Positions 35,104 through 43,181 of a DNA stretch of 64,000 bases are shown piece by piece. The stretch lies in NCBI RefSeq assembly GCF_000014865.1, contig NC_008576.1, forward strand, positions 2,261,501 through 2,325,500. Direction: 5' to 3'. How positions within the stretch are numbered: the stretch's first letter is position 1; every line of letters begins with the position of its first letter. The translations under genes were made by a program, and so were the position numbers. The notes under the pieces are model-generated. The model searched no databases, had not been told where the DNA came from, and saw nothing but the letters and a program-made list of their open reading frames with translations. This stretch comes from Magnetococcus marinus MC-1. GTDB taxonomy: Bacteria; Pseudomonadota; Magnetococcia; Magnetococcales; Magnetococcaceae.

Positions 35104-35881
35104 GGCATCTGTACACCCAACCGCTGTGGTTGAATCGGCCGCACAGCTGGGCGAGGGTGCCATCGTTGGCCCCTATGCCGTGATCGGTCCAGATGTGGTG
35201 ATTGGCAAAGGGGTCGAAGTAGGGGCCCACGCGGTTATTCAGGGCCACACGGTGGTGGGTGACGGGAGTGTTATTTCCAGTTTTAGTTCCATTGGCTTAC
35301 CCCCACAGGATCTCGGTTACAAGGGTGAACCCACCCGCGTGGAGATTGGCCAACGTTGTCAGATTCGTGAATATGTGTCGATCCATCGTGGCACCCCCAA
35401 GGGGGGTGGTTTAACCCGCGTTGGGGATGATTGCATGATTATGGCCTATTCCCATGTGGCCCATGACTGCCGGGTAGGTGATCATGTTATTATGGCCAAT
35501 GGGGCGACACTGGCCGGTCATGTAGAGATCCAGGAGTATGCTGTGATTGGTGGTTTGACGGCCATTCATCAATTTGCCCGGATTGGCCGCCATGGGTTTA
35601 TTGGTGGGGCCTCGGCGGTATCCATGGATGTCATCCCATTTGCTTCGGCGGCCGGCAACCGTACCAAAGTGACGGGGGTAAACGTGGTTGGGTTGCGTCG
35701 TCGTGGTTTTAGTGAAGAGGCGATTAAAGCGATCCGCCACTGTCACAGACTGATCTTCCGCTCCGGTTTGCGGTTAGAGCAAGCGCTGGAATCCATTGAA
35801 AAAGACCCCATCATTCACTTTCCTGAGGTGGTGTCGATCTTAGAGTTTATTCAGACCAGTCAGCGGGGGATCTGCCGCTGA
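35096..35881 (+). CDS. lpxA: UDP-N-acetylglucosamine acyltransferase
   Basis: The 261-residue enzyme starts lipid A synthesis by moving a 3-hydroxyacyl chain from ACP to UDP-GlcNAc (or a 3-amino analogue). It is a left-handed beta-helix of hexapeptide repeats (VHPTAVVESAAQLGEGAIVG and on), with the catalytic His in MAYSHVAHDC, and the C-terminal helical domain from ~190 (GLRRRGFSEEAIKAIRHCHR). ATG 35096 lies inside the fabZ end and has GAGAGAAGAGAG upstream. Confidence 0.97.
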   Translation: MSEASVHPTAVVESAAQLGEGAIVGPYAVIGPDVVIGKGVEVGAHAVIQGHTVVGDGSVISSFSSIGLPPQDLGYKGEPTRVEIGQRCQIREYVSIHRGTPKGGGLTRVGDDCMIMAYSHVAHDCRVGDHVIMANGATLAGHVEIQEYAVIGGLTAIHQFARIGRHGFIGGASAVSMDVIPFASAAGNRTKVTGVNVVGLRRRGFSEEAIKAIRHCHRLIFRSGLRLEQALESIEKDPIIHFPEVVSILEFIQTSQRGICR

Positions 35882-35912
35882 TTGCACGGCTGAAACTTTG
35901 GTTCCATGCCTT

Positions 35913-35950
35913 GCGTACCCCTGTGGGGAGGTTGCCCCACGGGGGTACGC
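35913..35950. other. 16-bp hairpin between lpxA and lpxI
   Basis: GCGTACCCCTGTGGGG pairs with CCCCACGGGGGTACGC (one T-G pair) around AGGTTG. It fills the gap between the lpxA stop and the likely lpxI GTG start at 35953. Its 3' arm contains the GGGGG that would serve as ribosome site, so folding could lower lpxI translation. Confidence 0.65.
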
Positions 35951-35952
35951 GG

Positions 35953-36789
35953 GTGGGCATCATTGCTGGCAGCGGTGCGATTCCTGCGCTGCTCATTGAT
36001 AAGTTGCGCCATTGTCACCATACGGCTGTGGTTGTGGCTGCCCACGTGGGTGAGGCCGATCCCAAACTGACCCAGTTAGCCGATGCCATTGAGTGGGTTA
36101 GATTGGGGCAATTTAAGCGGATTCTACGCTTTTTTCACGCTCAAGGGGTTACCCACATTGTTATGGTGGGGGGCATTACCAAGACCCAGATCTGGAACAT
36201 TCGCCCCGATACCCTCGCTTTAAAGATTGCTACCCGTCTCAAACATATGCAGGATGATCACCTGCTACGGGCCATTGCCGAAACCTTAGAAGAGCGTGGT
36301 TTTGTGGTTTGTGGTGCCCATGAATTGGCCCCCGAGCTGTTAGCCCCGGTGGGCATTTTGGGCCACCACCGCCCAAATTCTGAGTTATGGCAAGATATGC
36401 GGTTGGGCTGGCAGATGGCCAAAGCGATCGGTGCCTTGGATATTGGTCAAGGGGTGGTGGTACGTGAGCGCGTGGTGTTGGCGGTGGAGGCGGTGGAGGG
36501 CACCGATGCTATGCTGCAACGCGCAGGCAAGTTAAGCCGGGGTGGTGGCTGTTTGGTCAAGGTGAGTAAACCACAGCAAGACTTACGCTTAGATATGCCC
36601 ACCATTGGCGTGGCGACCATTCAAAATTTGCATCGTGCGGGCCTGCGTGGTTTGGCGGTGGAGAGTGGTTCCACGTTGATCGTAGACTATATCGGCATGT
36701 TGGCAGAAGCCGACCGACTAGGGATTGTGGTGGTTGGCTGTGATGCCGCCCAGATGACGGATAACATGGGAAGGGAAGGGCCATTATGA
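35953..36789 (+). CDS. lpxI: UDP-2,3-diacylglucosamine pyrophosphatase LpxI
   Basis: The 278-residue LpxI (DUF1009) hydrolyses UDP-2,3-diacylglucosamine to lipid X, replacing LpxH in many alpha- and deltaproteobacteria. Diagnostic parts are GIIAGSGAIPALLID at the start, MVGGITKT, LKHMQDDHLLRAIAETLEE, and the late VKVSKPQQDLRLDMPTIG, GLAVESGSTLIVD. The frame is open upstream to the lpxA end with several TTG and GTG codons. GTG 35953 gives the family's N-terminus and a GGGGG site, and keeps the large hairpin out of the coding region. The 3' end overlaps the next gene by ATGA. Confidence 0.9.
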   Translation: MGIIAGSGAIPALLIDKLRHCHHTAVVVAAHVGEADPKLTQLADAIEWVRLGQFKRILRFFHAQGVTHIVMVGGITKTQIWNIRPDTLALKIATRLKHMQDDHLLRAIAETLEERGFVVCGAHELAPELLAPVGILGHHRPNSELWQDMRLGWQMAKAIGALDIGQGVVVRERVVLAVEAVEGTDAMLQRAGKLSRGGGCLVKVSKPQQDLRLDMPTIGVATIQNLHRAGLRGLAVESGSTLIVDYIGMLAEADRLGIVVVGCDAAQMTDNMGREGPL

Positions 36790-37781
36790 CACATGATATC
36801 AATCCCTATGCGGGACGTGCTTTGCGGGCTGGGGTTATTGGTGTAGGTTATCTTGGTCGTTTTCACGCACAAAAGTTCAACAAAATAGCTGGGGTTGAGC
36901 TGGCGGTGGTGGTGGATAACGATGCCGCGCGCGCGCGCATGGTGGGGGAAGAATTAGGCGTACCCTATAGCACCGATTATCGGGATGTGCTGGCTGATCT
37001 GGATCTGGTCTCTGTGGTTGTGCCAACCCCCTATCACTACAAAGTGGCCAGCCACTGCCTTGCAGCTGGGGTGCATGTGCTCCTCGAAAAGCCCATCACG
37101 GTCACGGTCGAAGAGGCCGACGAGCTGGTTACGCTGGCCGAGCAGAACAACATGGTATTGCAGGTTGGACATCTTAAGCGGTTTCACCCTGCTGTGGTTG
37201 CGCTCAAGCAGAGCGGTTTGTTGAAAAAAAGCCCGCGCTTTATCCAAGCGCAGCGGCTGGCCCCTTTCAAGTCGCGGGCATTAGATGTGGATGTGGTGCT
37301 GGATTTGATGATTCATGACGTGGATCTGATACTCAATTTCATGGATGCCGAAGTGGCATCGGTGGAGGCCATTGGTGCCCCTGTGCTCACCTCGCATATT
37401 GATATGGCCAATGCTCGCTTGCACTTTACCAACGGCTCTATTGCCGATATCACGGCATCGCGGGTGGCCCGCAATGCGGTGCGGCAGATCCGCATGTTTC
37501 AGGATGACGCCTATATCAAACTCGATTTTATTACCAAGGGCATCCGCATCTCTAAACGGGTTGAGGGCAACATGCAACTGGATGGGGTAACCGTACCTGC
37601 CATGGTTGAAGAGCAGCTTCCCATACAGGATTATGATACACTGGAAGCCGAGGTAAGCGCCTTTTGCGCGGCTGTTGCAGGAGGGACGCCGCCTTTGGTA
37701 AGTGGCCGGGATGGTCGCAAGGCACTTGAGGTTGTGGAGCGCATTCGGCAGAGCATCTTTGGCCGTAACGCCAGTCAGTAA
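36786..37781 (+). CDS. Gfo/Idh/MocA family oxidoreductase in the lipid A cluster
   Basis: The 331-residue protein has a Rossmann NAD(P) fold (AGVIGVGYLGRFHAQKF), the EKPIT motif with the catalytic-site Lys (~100), and the C-terminal alpha/beta substrate domain with DLMIHDVDLILN. It lies between lpxI and lpxB and overlaps lpxI by 4 bases, so it is probably tied to lipid A. In Acidithiobacillus and Leptospira, GnnA of this family oxidises UDP-GlcNAc at C3 so that GnnB can add an amine; GnnA is thus a candidate, but no aminotransferase is adjacent. The alternative is an unknown sugar or LPS-core modification. Confidence 0.82.
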   Translation: MTHDINPYAGRALRAGVIGVGYLGRFHAQKFNKIAGVELAVVVDNDAARARMVGEELGVPYSTDYRDVLADLDLVSVVVPTPYHYKVASHCLAAGVHVLLEKPITVTVEEADELVTLAEQNNMVLQVGHLKRFHPAVVALKQSGLLKKSPRFIQAQRLAPFKSRALDVDVVLDLMIHDVDLILNFMDAEVASVEAIGAPVLTSHIDMANARLHFTNGSIADITASRVARNAVRQIRMFQDDAYIKLDFITKGIRISKRVEGNMQLDGVTVPAMVEEQLPIQDYDTLEAEVSAFCAAVAGGTPPLVSGRDGRKALEVVERIRQSIFGRNASQ

Positions 37782-37814
37782 CCGTATTGCCCTTTGGGGG
37801 ACATGGGGGAAATT

Positions 37815-38981
37815 ATGGGACGCCCACTGCGTATCGCCATTGTAACGGGCGAGGCCTCTGGCGATCTGCTGGCAGCCTCGTTGGTGAGTGGACTGAAAAA
37901 GCGTTTCCCGCGCATGCAGATCTATGGAATCGGCGGACCTCGCATGAAGATGTTGGGGTTGGACTCTATGGCCGATGCCCAGGAGCTTTCTATCATTGGT
38001 GTGGTGGAGGTGCTTAACCGGTTTCCTCGCATCCGCACCATTTTTAATGCGCTGCTTAAACGTCTGCAAAGCGAGCCCCCCGACCTTCTTATTACCGTTG
38101 ATTTACCCGATTTTAGTCTACGCATGGCGCGCAAGGCTAAACAGTTGGGCATTCCCACCGTACACTATGTGAGTCCACAGGTGTGGGCTTGGCGTTCTGG
38201 GCGGGCTAAAACGATTGCGAGCTATCTGGATTTGCTGCTCTGCCTGTTCCCCTTTGAGCCACGCTATTATGCCAATACAGGCTTAGAAGCCCATTTTGTG
38301 GGGCATCCTCTCGTCCAGGAGGCGGTGCCAAGTTACAGCCGCTCGGAGGCCCGCAAGATTCTTGGGGTTTCCGAAGCGGGACAGTTGGTTGCGATTATGC
38401 CTGGATCGCGCCGTAGCGAGATCCAGCGGCTTTTGGAGACCTTTTTACGTACCGCTGAACGTCTGTGGAAACGGCGCACCAACCTATCTTTTGTCTTGAT
38501 CCAAGCCGAAACCATCAGCGATCAACAGTTGTATGAGGTGTGGCCTGAAGCATTGCGCGATTTACCCGTTATTGTGCGTCATGGCAATGCCTATAACTGG
38601 CTGGCGGCCAGCGATGCACTATTGGTAGCTTCAGGGACGGCCACCTTGGAAGCGGCGTTGATTGGGATTCCCATGGTGGTAGCTTATAAGGTTAACCCAT
38701 TGACCTACCAGATCGGCAAGCAGCTTATTAAAAGCAAATTTATTTCGCTGCCCAACCTTATTGCGCAGTCAGCCATCGTTGAAGAACGCATTCAGCAGGA
38801 CGCCAACCCCGAACAGTTATCAGAAGATTTGATCCAGCTTTTAAACCGCCCTCAAGAAGCAATGGCCATGCGCGAAGCCCTACGGGTTGTTAAGCAGAGC
38901 CTACTGCCGCCGACCCACGGTGCGGTCGAAGTGGTCAGTGATTTTATTTTGCATAAAGTAGGCTACCGTCCAGGTGGATAA
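37815..38981 (+). CDS. lpxB: Lipid-A-disaccharide synthase
   Basis: The 388-residue GT19 glycosyltransferase joins lipid X and UDP-2,3-diacylglucosamine to form the disaccharide. It has [67 protein letters not shown], and [23 protein letters not shown] 37815 has GGGGGA 4 bases upstream; ATG 37803 is in frame but its purine run is too close. It ends the envelope cluster; a 210-base gap follows before trxA. Confidence 0.96.
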
Positions 38982-39193
38982 GCTCGCGGCAGAGGGGCGG
39001 GCTATGTTGGTGAAACATTAGGATGTGTAAAATTTGTTACAGAGGTGTTTCATTCAATATTAGAATATGTTTAAATGAGCCGTTGCAGTACCTTTTGAGC
39101 AGGGCCAGCGGGATGGGGCCACACTTTCTACACTTGAAACCCTACGGATTCAAAAGATAGGGCTTTCTTTGATACTTTCAGGAGCAAACGACT

Positions 39194-39568
39194 ATGGCAA
39201 CCATCGATTTGACCAAAGACAACTTTCAAGAAACCGTAACCGGTGACAACATTGTCATCGTCGATTTTTGGGCCTCGTGGTGTGGTCCATGTAAGGCGTT
39301 TGCGCCGATTTTTGAAAAAGTGTCGGAAAGCAATCCCGATGTGGTGTTCGCCAAGGTTAATACCGACGAGCAACGGGAGCTGGCCATGGAGTTTCAAATT
39401 CGCTCCATTCCGACCCTGATGATTTTCCGGGATAACGTTATCATTTTTTCCCAACCCGGCATGCTACCCGAACAGGCTCTGGTTGAGTTGATCGGCAAGG
39501 CCAAAGAACTGGATATGGACGAAGTGCGTAAAGAGATCGCCAATGCTTCCCAAGCAGAGGAGCACTAA
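39194..39568 (+). CDS. trxA: Thioredoxin
   Basis: The 124-residue protein is a thioredoxin with the WCGPC redox site (VDFWASWCGPCKAFAPIF) and the cis-Pro loop RSIPTLMIF. It lacks a signal peptide, so it is cytoplasmic, and has a ~15-residue helical, acidic tail past the usual end. ATG 39194 follows AGGAG at 39180-39184. A weak promoter may lie upstream (TTGTTA at 39034 with TATTAG at 39058). Whether this is the main thioredoxin or a paralogue cannot be told here. Confidence 0.93.
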   Translation: MATIDLTKDNFQETVTGDNIVIVDFWASWCGPCKAFAPIFEKVSESNPDVVFAKVNTDEQRELAMEFQIRSIPTLMIFRDNVIIFSQPGMLPEQALVELIGKAKELDMDEVRKEIANASQAEEH

Positions 39569-39939
39569 GCAGCGGCTAAACTTACACGCGGCGGGGGCTC
39601 CTAGGCGCGGGTCAAGAGCAGGAGAGAATCATCCAGGGTATGTGGTGGTGTCGTAAAAAGCGGTATTGGAGAGAACATCTTCGATACCGCTTTTTTGTTG
39701 AGAGCTGCTGCCGTCATTAACAAGGCGGGTAGGGGGGCAGATCGTGGATAGCGAACGTTACCAATCCATGGGCCGGGCAGGGGAGCCCAGAGCACCACAA
39801 GAGCTAGCCCGGATATTTCATGAATCCCTTCGATGATCGCGATGAAATATCCGGGCAAGCCATGTTTGAATCCGTAACAACAGGGGGTGTCATCCTTGTT
39901 ATCGTCGATGCCAAGAGAGACACCCCCATCGTGTGAGGG
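39569..39939. other. Hairpin-rich trxA-metG intergenic region
   Basis: Besides the terminator above, this 371-base gap between convergent genes holds two more inverted repeats. One is a perfect 15-bp stem, GCCCGGATATTTCAT (39807-39821) with ATGAAATATCCGGGC (39842-39856). The other is a 9-bp stem, GGGGGTGTC (39883-39891) with GACACCCCC (39919-39927), 13 bases past the metG stop and a likely metG 3' end. I see no gene. Confidence 0.6.
39655..39696 (+). terminator. Intrinsic terminator after trxA
   Basis: AAAAAGCGGTAT pairs with ATACCGCTTTTT around a ~17-base loop, and the 3' arm runs into TTTTTTG. The A-run on the other side makes it potentially bidirectional. It is 87 bases past the trxA stop. 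Confidence 0.75.
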
Positions 39940-42000
39940 TTATTTGATGCGCTGCCCTGGCTGGGCACCACTATCTGGGGAGAGAATGTGAATATCGGTC
40001 CCGCCAGGGCCTGCGGCTAAAACCATTCCCTCTGAGATACCGAATTTCATTTTACGGGGTGCCAGGTTGGCCACCACAACGGTTAAACGGCCCTTGAGTT
40101 GCTCGGCGCTATAGCTGGATTTAATGCCCGCAAACACCGTGCGGGTGCCCAAGGTTTCGCCCAAATCGAGGGTCAATTGCAAAAGTTTGTCTGCGCCTTC
40201 TACCTCATGGGCATCGGCAATGCGGGCGACCCGCAGGTCCACCTGCATAAAGGTGTCAAAATCAATGCTCGCAGCAAGCGCATCCTTGTCAGCGGATTTT
40301 TTATTTTTTTCTTCTTTTTCTTTGGTTTGCTGCTTGGGTTGCGGGGTAGGGGAGGGGGCCTCTTCGCGCGCGGCCTCAACCATGGCATCGACCTTTTCTT
40401 TCTCGACGCGGCTCATCAAATGCTTAAACGCATTGATGGTAACCCCTTGTAAGGGCGCAGCGGTATCCTGCCAAACGAAGGGTTGGGGCGCATTAAAGAG
40501 CTGCTCAACCTGGTTGCTCATATAAGGCAAAACAGGTTTGAGGAAGATCATTAAGGTTCGGAACAGATTTAATGTAACAGAGCACACCTGTTGCAGGCGC
40601 TGGCTTTGCAAGGGATCTTTAGCCAACACCCAGGGCGCATGGTTTTCGACATATTGATTGGCGCTATCGGCCAAACGCATGATGGCCTGCATGGCTTTGG
40701 CAAATTCACGCTTTTCGTAGAGAGCGGCGATCTCTTCGCCGGCTTGGTGAAATTGCTGAAAAAGCCCGTCGTCTTCTGGATAGTCCGCGCACAATTGCCC
40801 CTCGAAACGTTTGACGATAAAACCCGCGGTGCGAGAGGCCAAATTAACCACTTTACCCACCAAATCACTGTTTACCCGCTGAACAAAATCATCCAGATTA
40901 AGATCCAGATCATCCACGCGGGAGGTTAGCTTGGCGGCATAGTAGTAACGCAGATATTCTGGATTTAAAAACGCTGAATATTGGCGTGCATTGATAAAGG
41001 TACCCCGTGATTTGGACATTTTTTGACCGTTAACGGTCAAAAAGCCATGGGCAAACACTGCGGTAGGGGTGCGAAATCCGGAACCGTGCAACATGGCTGG
41101 CCAAAACAGGGTATGGAAATAGAGAATATCTTTACCGATAAAGTGATAGACCTCTGCCTTATCATCGCGGCGCCAATAGTCATCAAAGTTTATGCCCTGT
41201 TTTTTACAGTGGTGCCAAGTAGTTGCCATGTAACCTGTTGGGGCATCCAACCAGACATAAAAATATTTGCCGGGCGCATCGGGAATCTCAAAACCGAAAT
41301 AGGGGCCATCGCGGGAGATATCCCAATGTTTAAGACCTTGTTCAAACCACTCATTGAGTTTAGCGGCCATCTCAGGTTGTAGGGTGCCTGATTGAATCCA
41401 CTCTTTCAGGTAGTCACTAAAGTCCTGTAATTTAAAAAAGTAGTGCTCAGAGGATTTTTCCACAGGCTGTGAGCCACATACCGCACATTTGGCCTCTTTT
41501 AACTCCGTGGGGCGATAGGTGGCGCTGCACACCTCGCAACTATCCCCATACTGGTCCACCGCTCCGCAGTGGGGACAGGTACCGCGGATAAACCGGTCAG
41601 GCAGAAACATGGCATCATGTTCACAGTAAGCCTGTTGGATGGTATCCACTTCAATATGGCCACCATCCCTATTTTTCAGGTAAATTTCTTCGGAAAGCAG
41701 GCGGTTCTCTTCTGAATTGGTGGTGTAATATTCGTCAAATTGCACGAAAAAAGCTGCAAAATCTTGGGCATGCTCTTTGTGCATTTGGTTGACCAATTGC
41801 TCAGGCGTAATCCCTTCTTTTTGTGCACGGAGCATAATGGGGGTGCCGTGGGTATCATCGGCGCACATGTAAATGCACTCCTCCCCACGAAGTTTGTGAA
41901 AGCGAACCCAGATATCGGTCTGAATATATTCTACCAAATGGCCCAAATGAATGTGACCGTTTGCATAGGGAAGAGCACTGGTAACTAAAATTCGGCGCAT
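39940..42000 (-). CDS. metG: Methionyl-tRNA synthetase
   Basis: The 686-residue class I synthetase charges tRNA-Met. It has the HIGH-type site in [12 protein letters not shown], zinc-binding Cys pairs ([17 protein letters not shown] and CAVC), [13 protein letters not shown], and [12 protein letters not shown] helical anticodon domain follows, and then a lysine-rich linker (~540-575). The C-terminal EMAP/tRNA-binding domain ([16 protein letters not shown] ... GGTDIHIL) serves dimerisation and tRNA binding. The ATG at 42000 starts [15 protein letters not shown], the family start. It faces the 1.2-kb gene-free stretch. Confidence 0.98.
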
Positions 42001-42154
42001 GATTGTTTCACGTCATGTAGAGGGGGGTTAAGGATGAATCCTGGTATAGTATCAGGATGATGAGCTAAAAAGAAGGAGGCATAAGCCCATACCCCGCAAA
42101 CAGGGATGCTCTTGTTGGCATTCTCTCTACTCAGAAGGTGATTTAGCAGCGCAT

Positions 42155-42308
42155 GGATGAGGGAAAGCCAAGCTCCCGCGAGCATTCGCGATCACCATTG
42201 CTTGTTTGTTGAGGGGGCAATTAACAAGGTGCTTTTAGCCGCGCCTGGGGATTGAGGGATCATCCGCGAGCATTGGCGATCTGCATGCTTGTTTGTTGGG
42301 GGCATTAA
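42155..42308. repeat. Two imperfect ~48-bp direct repeats, 88 bp apart
   Basis: Copy one spans 42176-42224 and copy two 42264-42308. Both run CCGCGAGCATT, a variable base, GCGATC, then TGCTTGTTTGTTG, a G-run, and CA(A)TTAA, with a few substitutions and three small gaps. A GAGGGA precedes each copy. No reading frame or transposase is attached. Confidence 0.8.
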
Positions 42309-42339
42309 GTGATGGGCGCACACTTCGCTTGCGCACACA

Positions 42340-42427
42340 TTTGTAACAAAGCTGTTTTTCGCCAACCGTCCATTTGTAACAATTTATGGAATGATTTATT
42401 TGTAACGCATTGCAACCCTTTTGTAAC
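42340..42427. promoter_or_regulatory. Four TTTGTAAC boxes
   Basis: Exact TTTGTAAC occurs at 42340, 42373, 42399 and 42420, all in the same direction. Spacings are 33, 26 and 21 bases. The first copy reads TTTGTAACAAA, nearly palindromic. The density suggests a regulator-binding array; no matching regulator is known to me. Confidence 0.5.
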
Positions 42428-43181
42428 ACGGTGGAAAGTCGCCTTTGTGTATTATGTCGCATAAGATGTATTATGTTAAATTTTGTATTCTGAGCTAATT
42501 ATCTGAAATTTGATGATATTCTCAAAACCTTTCCACCTCCACATCCTCCTTTACGTGACCCCATGGAGATCTTTAAAGCTACCACGTCATCCTTTATCAG
42601 CCCCACGCCACCGCCTTCCCCCCGCTGGCGGCCCCATGAACATTTTTTAAAGCACGGCACAGCTGAAGCTTTTATGACCTAAAAATTTATACATTTTTAA
42701 CAAGCTTTCCATTTGACTTAAAAAAAATGTACGTCTTTTACCTAAATACACAGAACTTATACCATAAAATACCGATCTAAAGTTCACGTCGCATTTGTTC
42801 TCTGCCCGAGGGGGATTATGGGATGGCCAATAGATAATCAGCCCCTTTCTTCTAGGGGTCTCGCTTTTATGAATCGACACAAAATAGCATTGCAACGCTT
42901 AACCCTGTTATTTTCGGGTGTTTTGGACTTATTATTGCATTTTAGTCGCGGAAGCTTTATCCGTCGTCTATAAGAAGAAGATTAGAAACTGTTTCATCCT
43001 TAAATGTTACTACCCTAAAGACTTGTTGGCTGAGTTGATAGGAGGTGGCCAACCAAGGATGCAGTTGTTATAATTCGAGACACTGGCACGGCTGTTTTTA
43101 TGCTGATGGTCTCTCTTTTTTTTAAGGATTACGTCATTCAATCCTGTGGTCGTTGCATCTTTTTTAGCAGAGGATAGGTCG

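Larger units (their letters stand above)
42001..43181. other. Gene-free 1.2-kb region upstream of metG
   Basis: No frame here has a recognisable product or a good ribosome site. The left third contains the imperfect direct repeats and the TTTGTAAC boxes listed separately. A GCCACCGCC/GGCGGCC inverted repeat lies near 42607-42632. From ~42460 the sequence is AT-rich. Promoters for metG (left) and the HD-GYP gene (right) must lie here, and a small RNA is possible but not shown. Confidence 0.5.

Noticed and set aside
42155-42427. Insertion sequence remnant
   Set aside because: The repeats are direct, not inverted, and no transposase fragment is present, so I list only the repeats.
42235-42895. 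Small minus-strand frames in the gene-free region upstream of metG
   Set aside because: The products resemble nothing known, cross the direct repeats and TTTGTAAC boxes, and lack ribosome sites.
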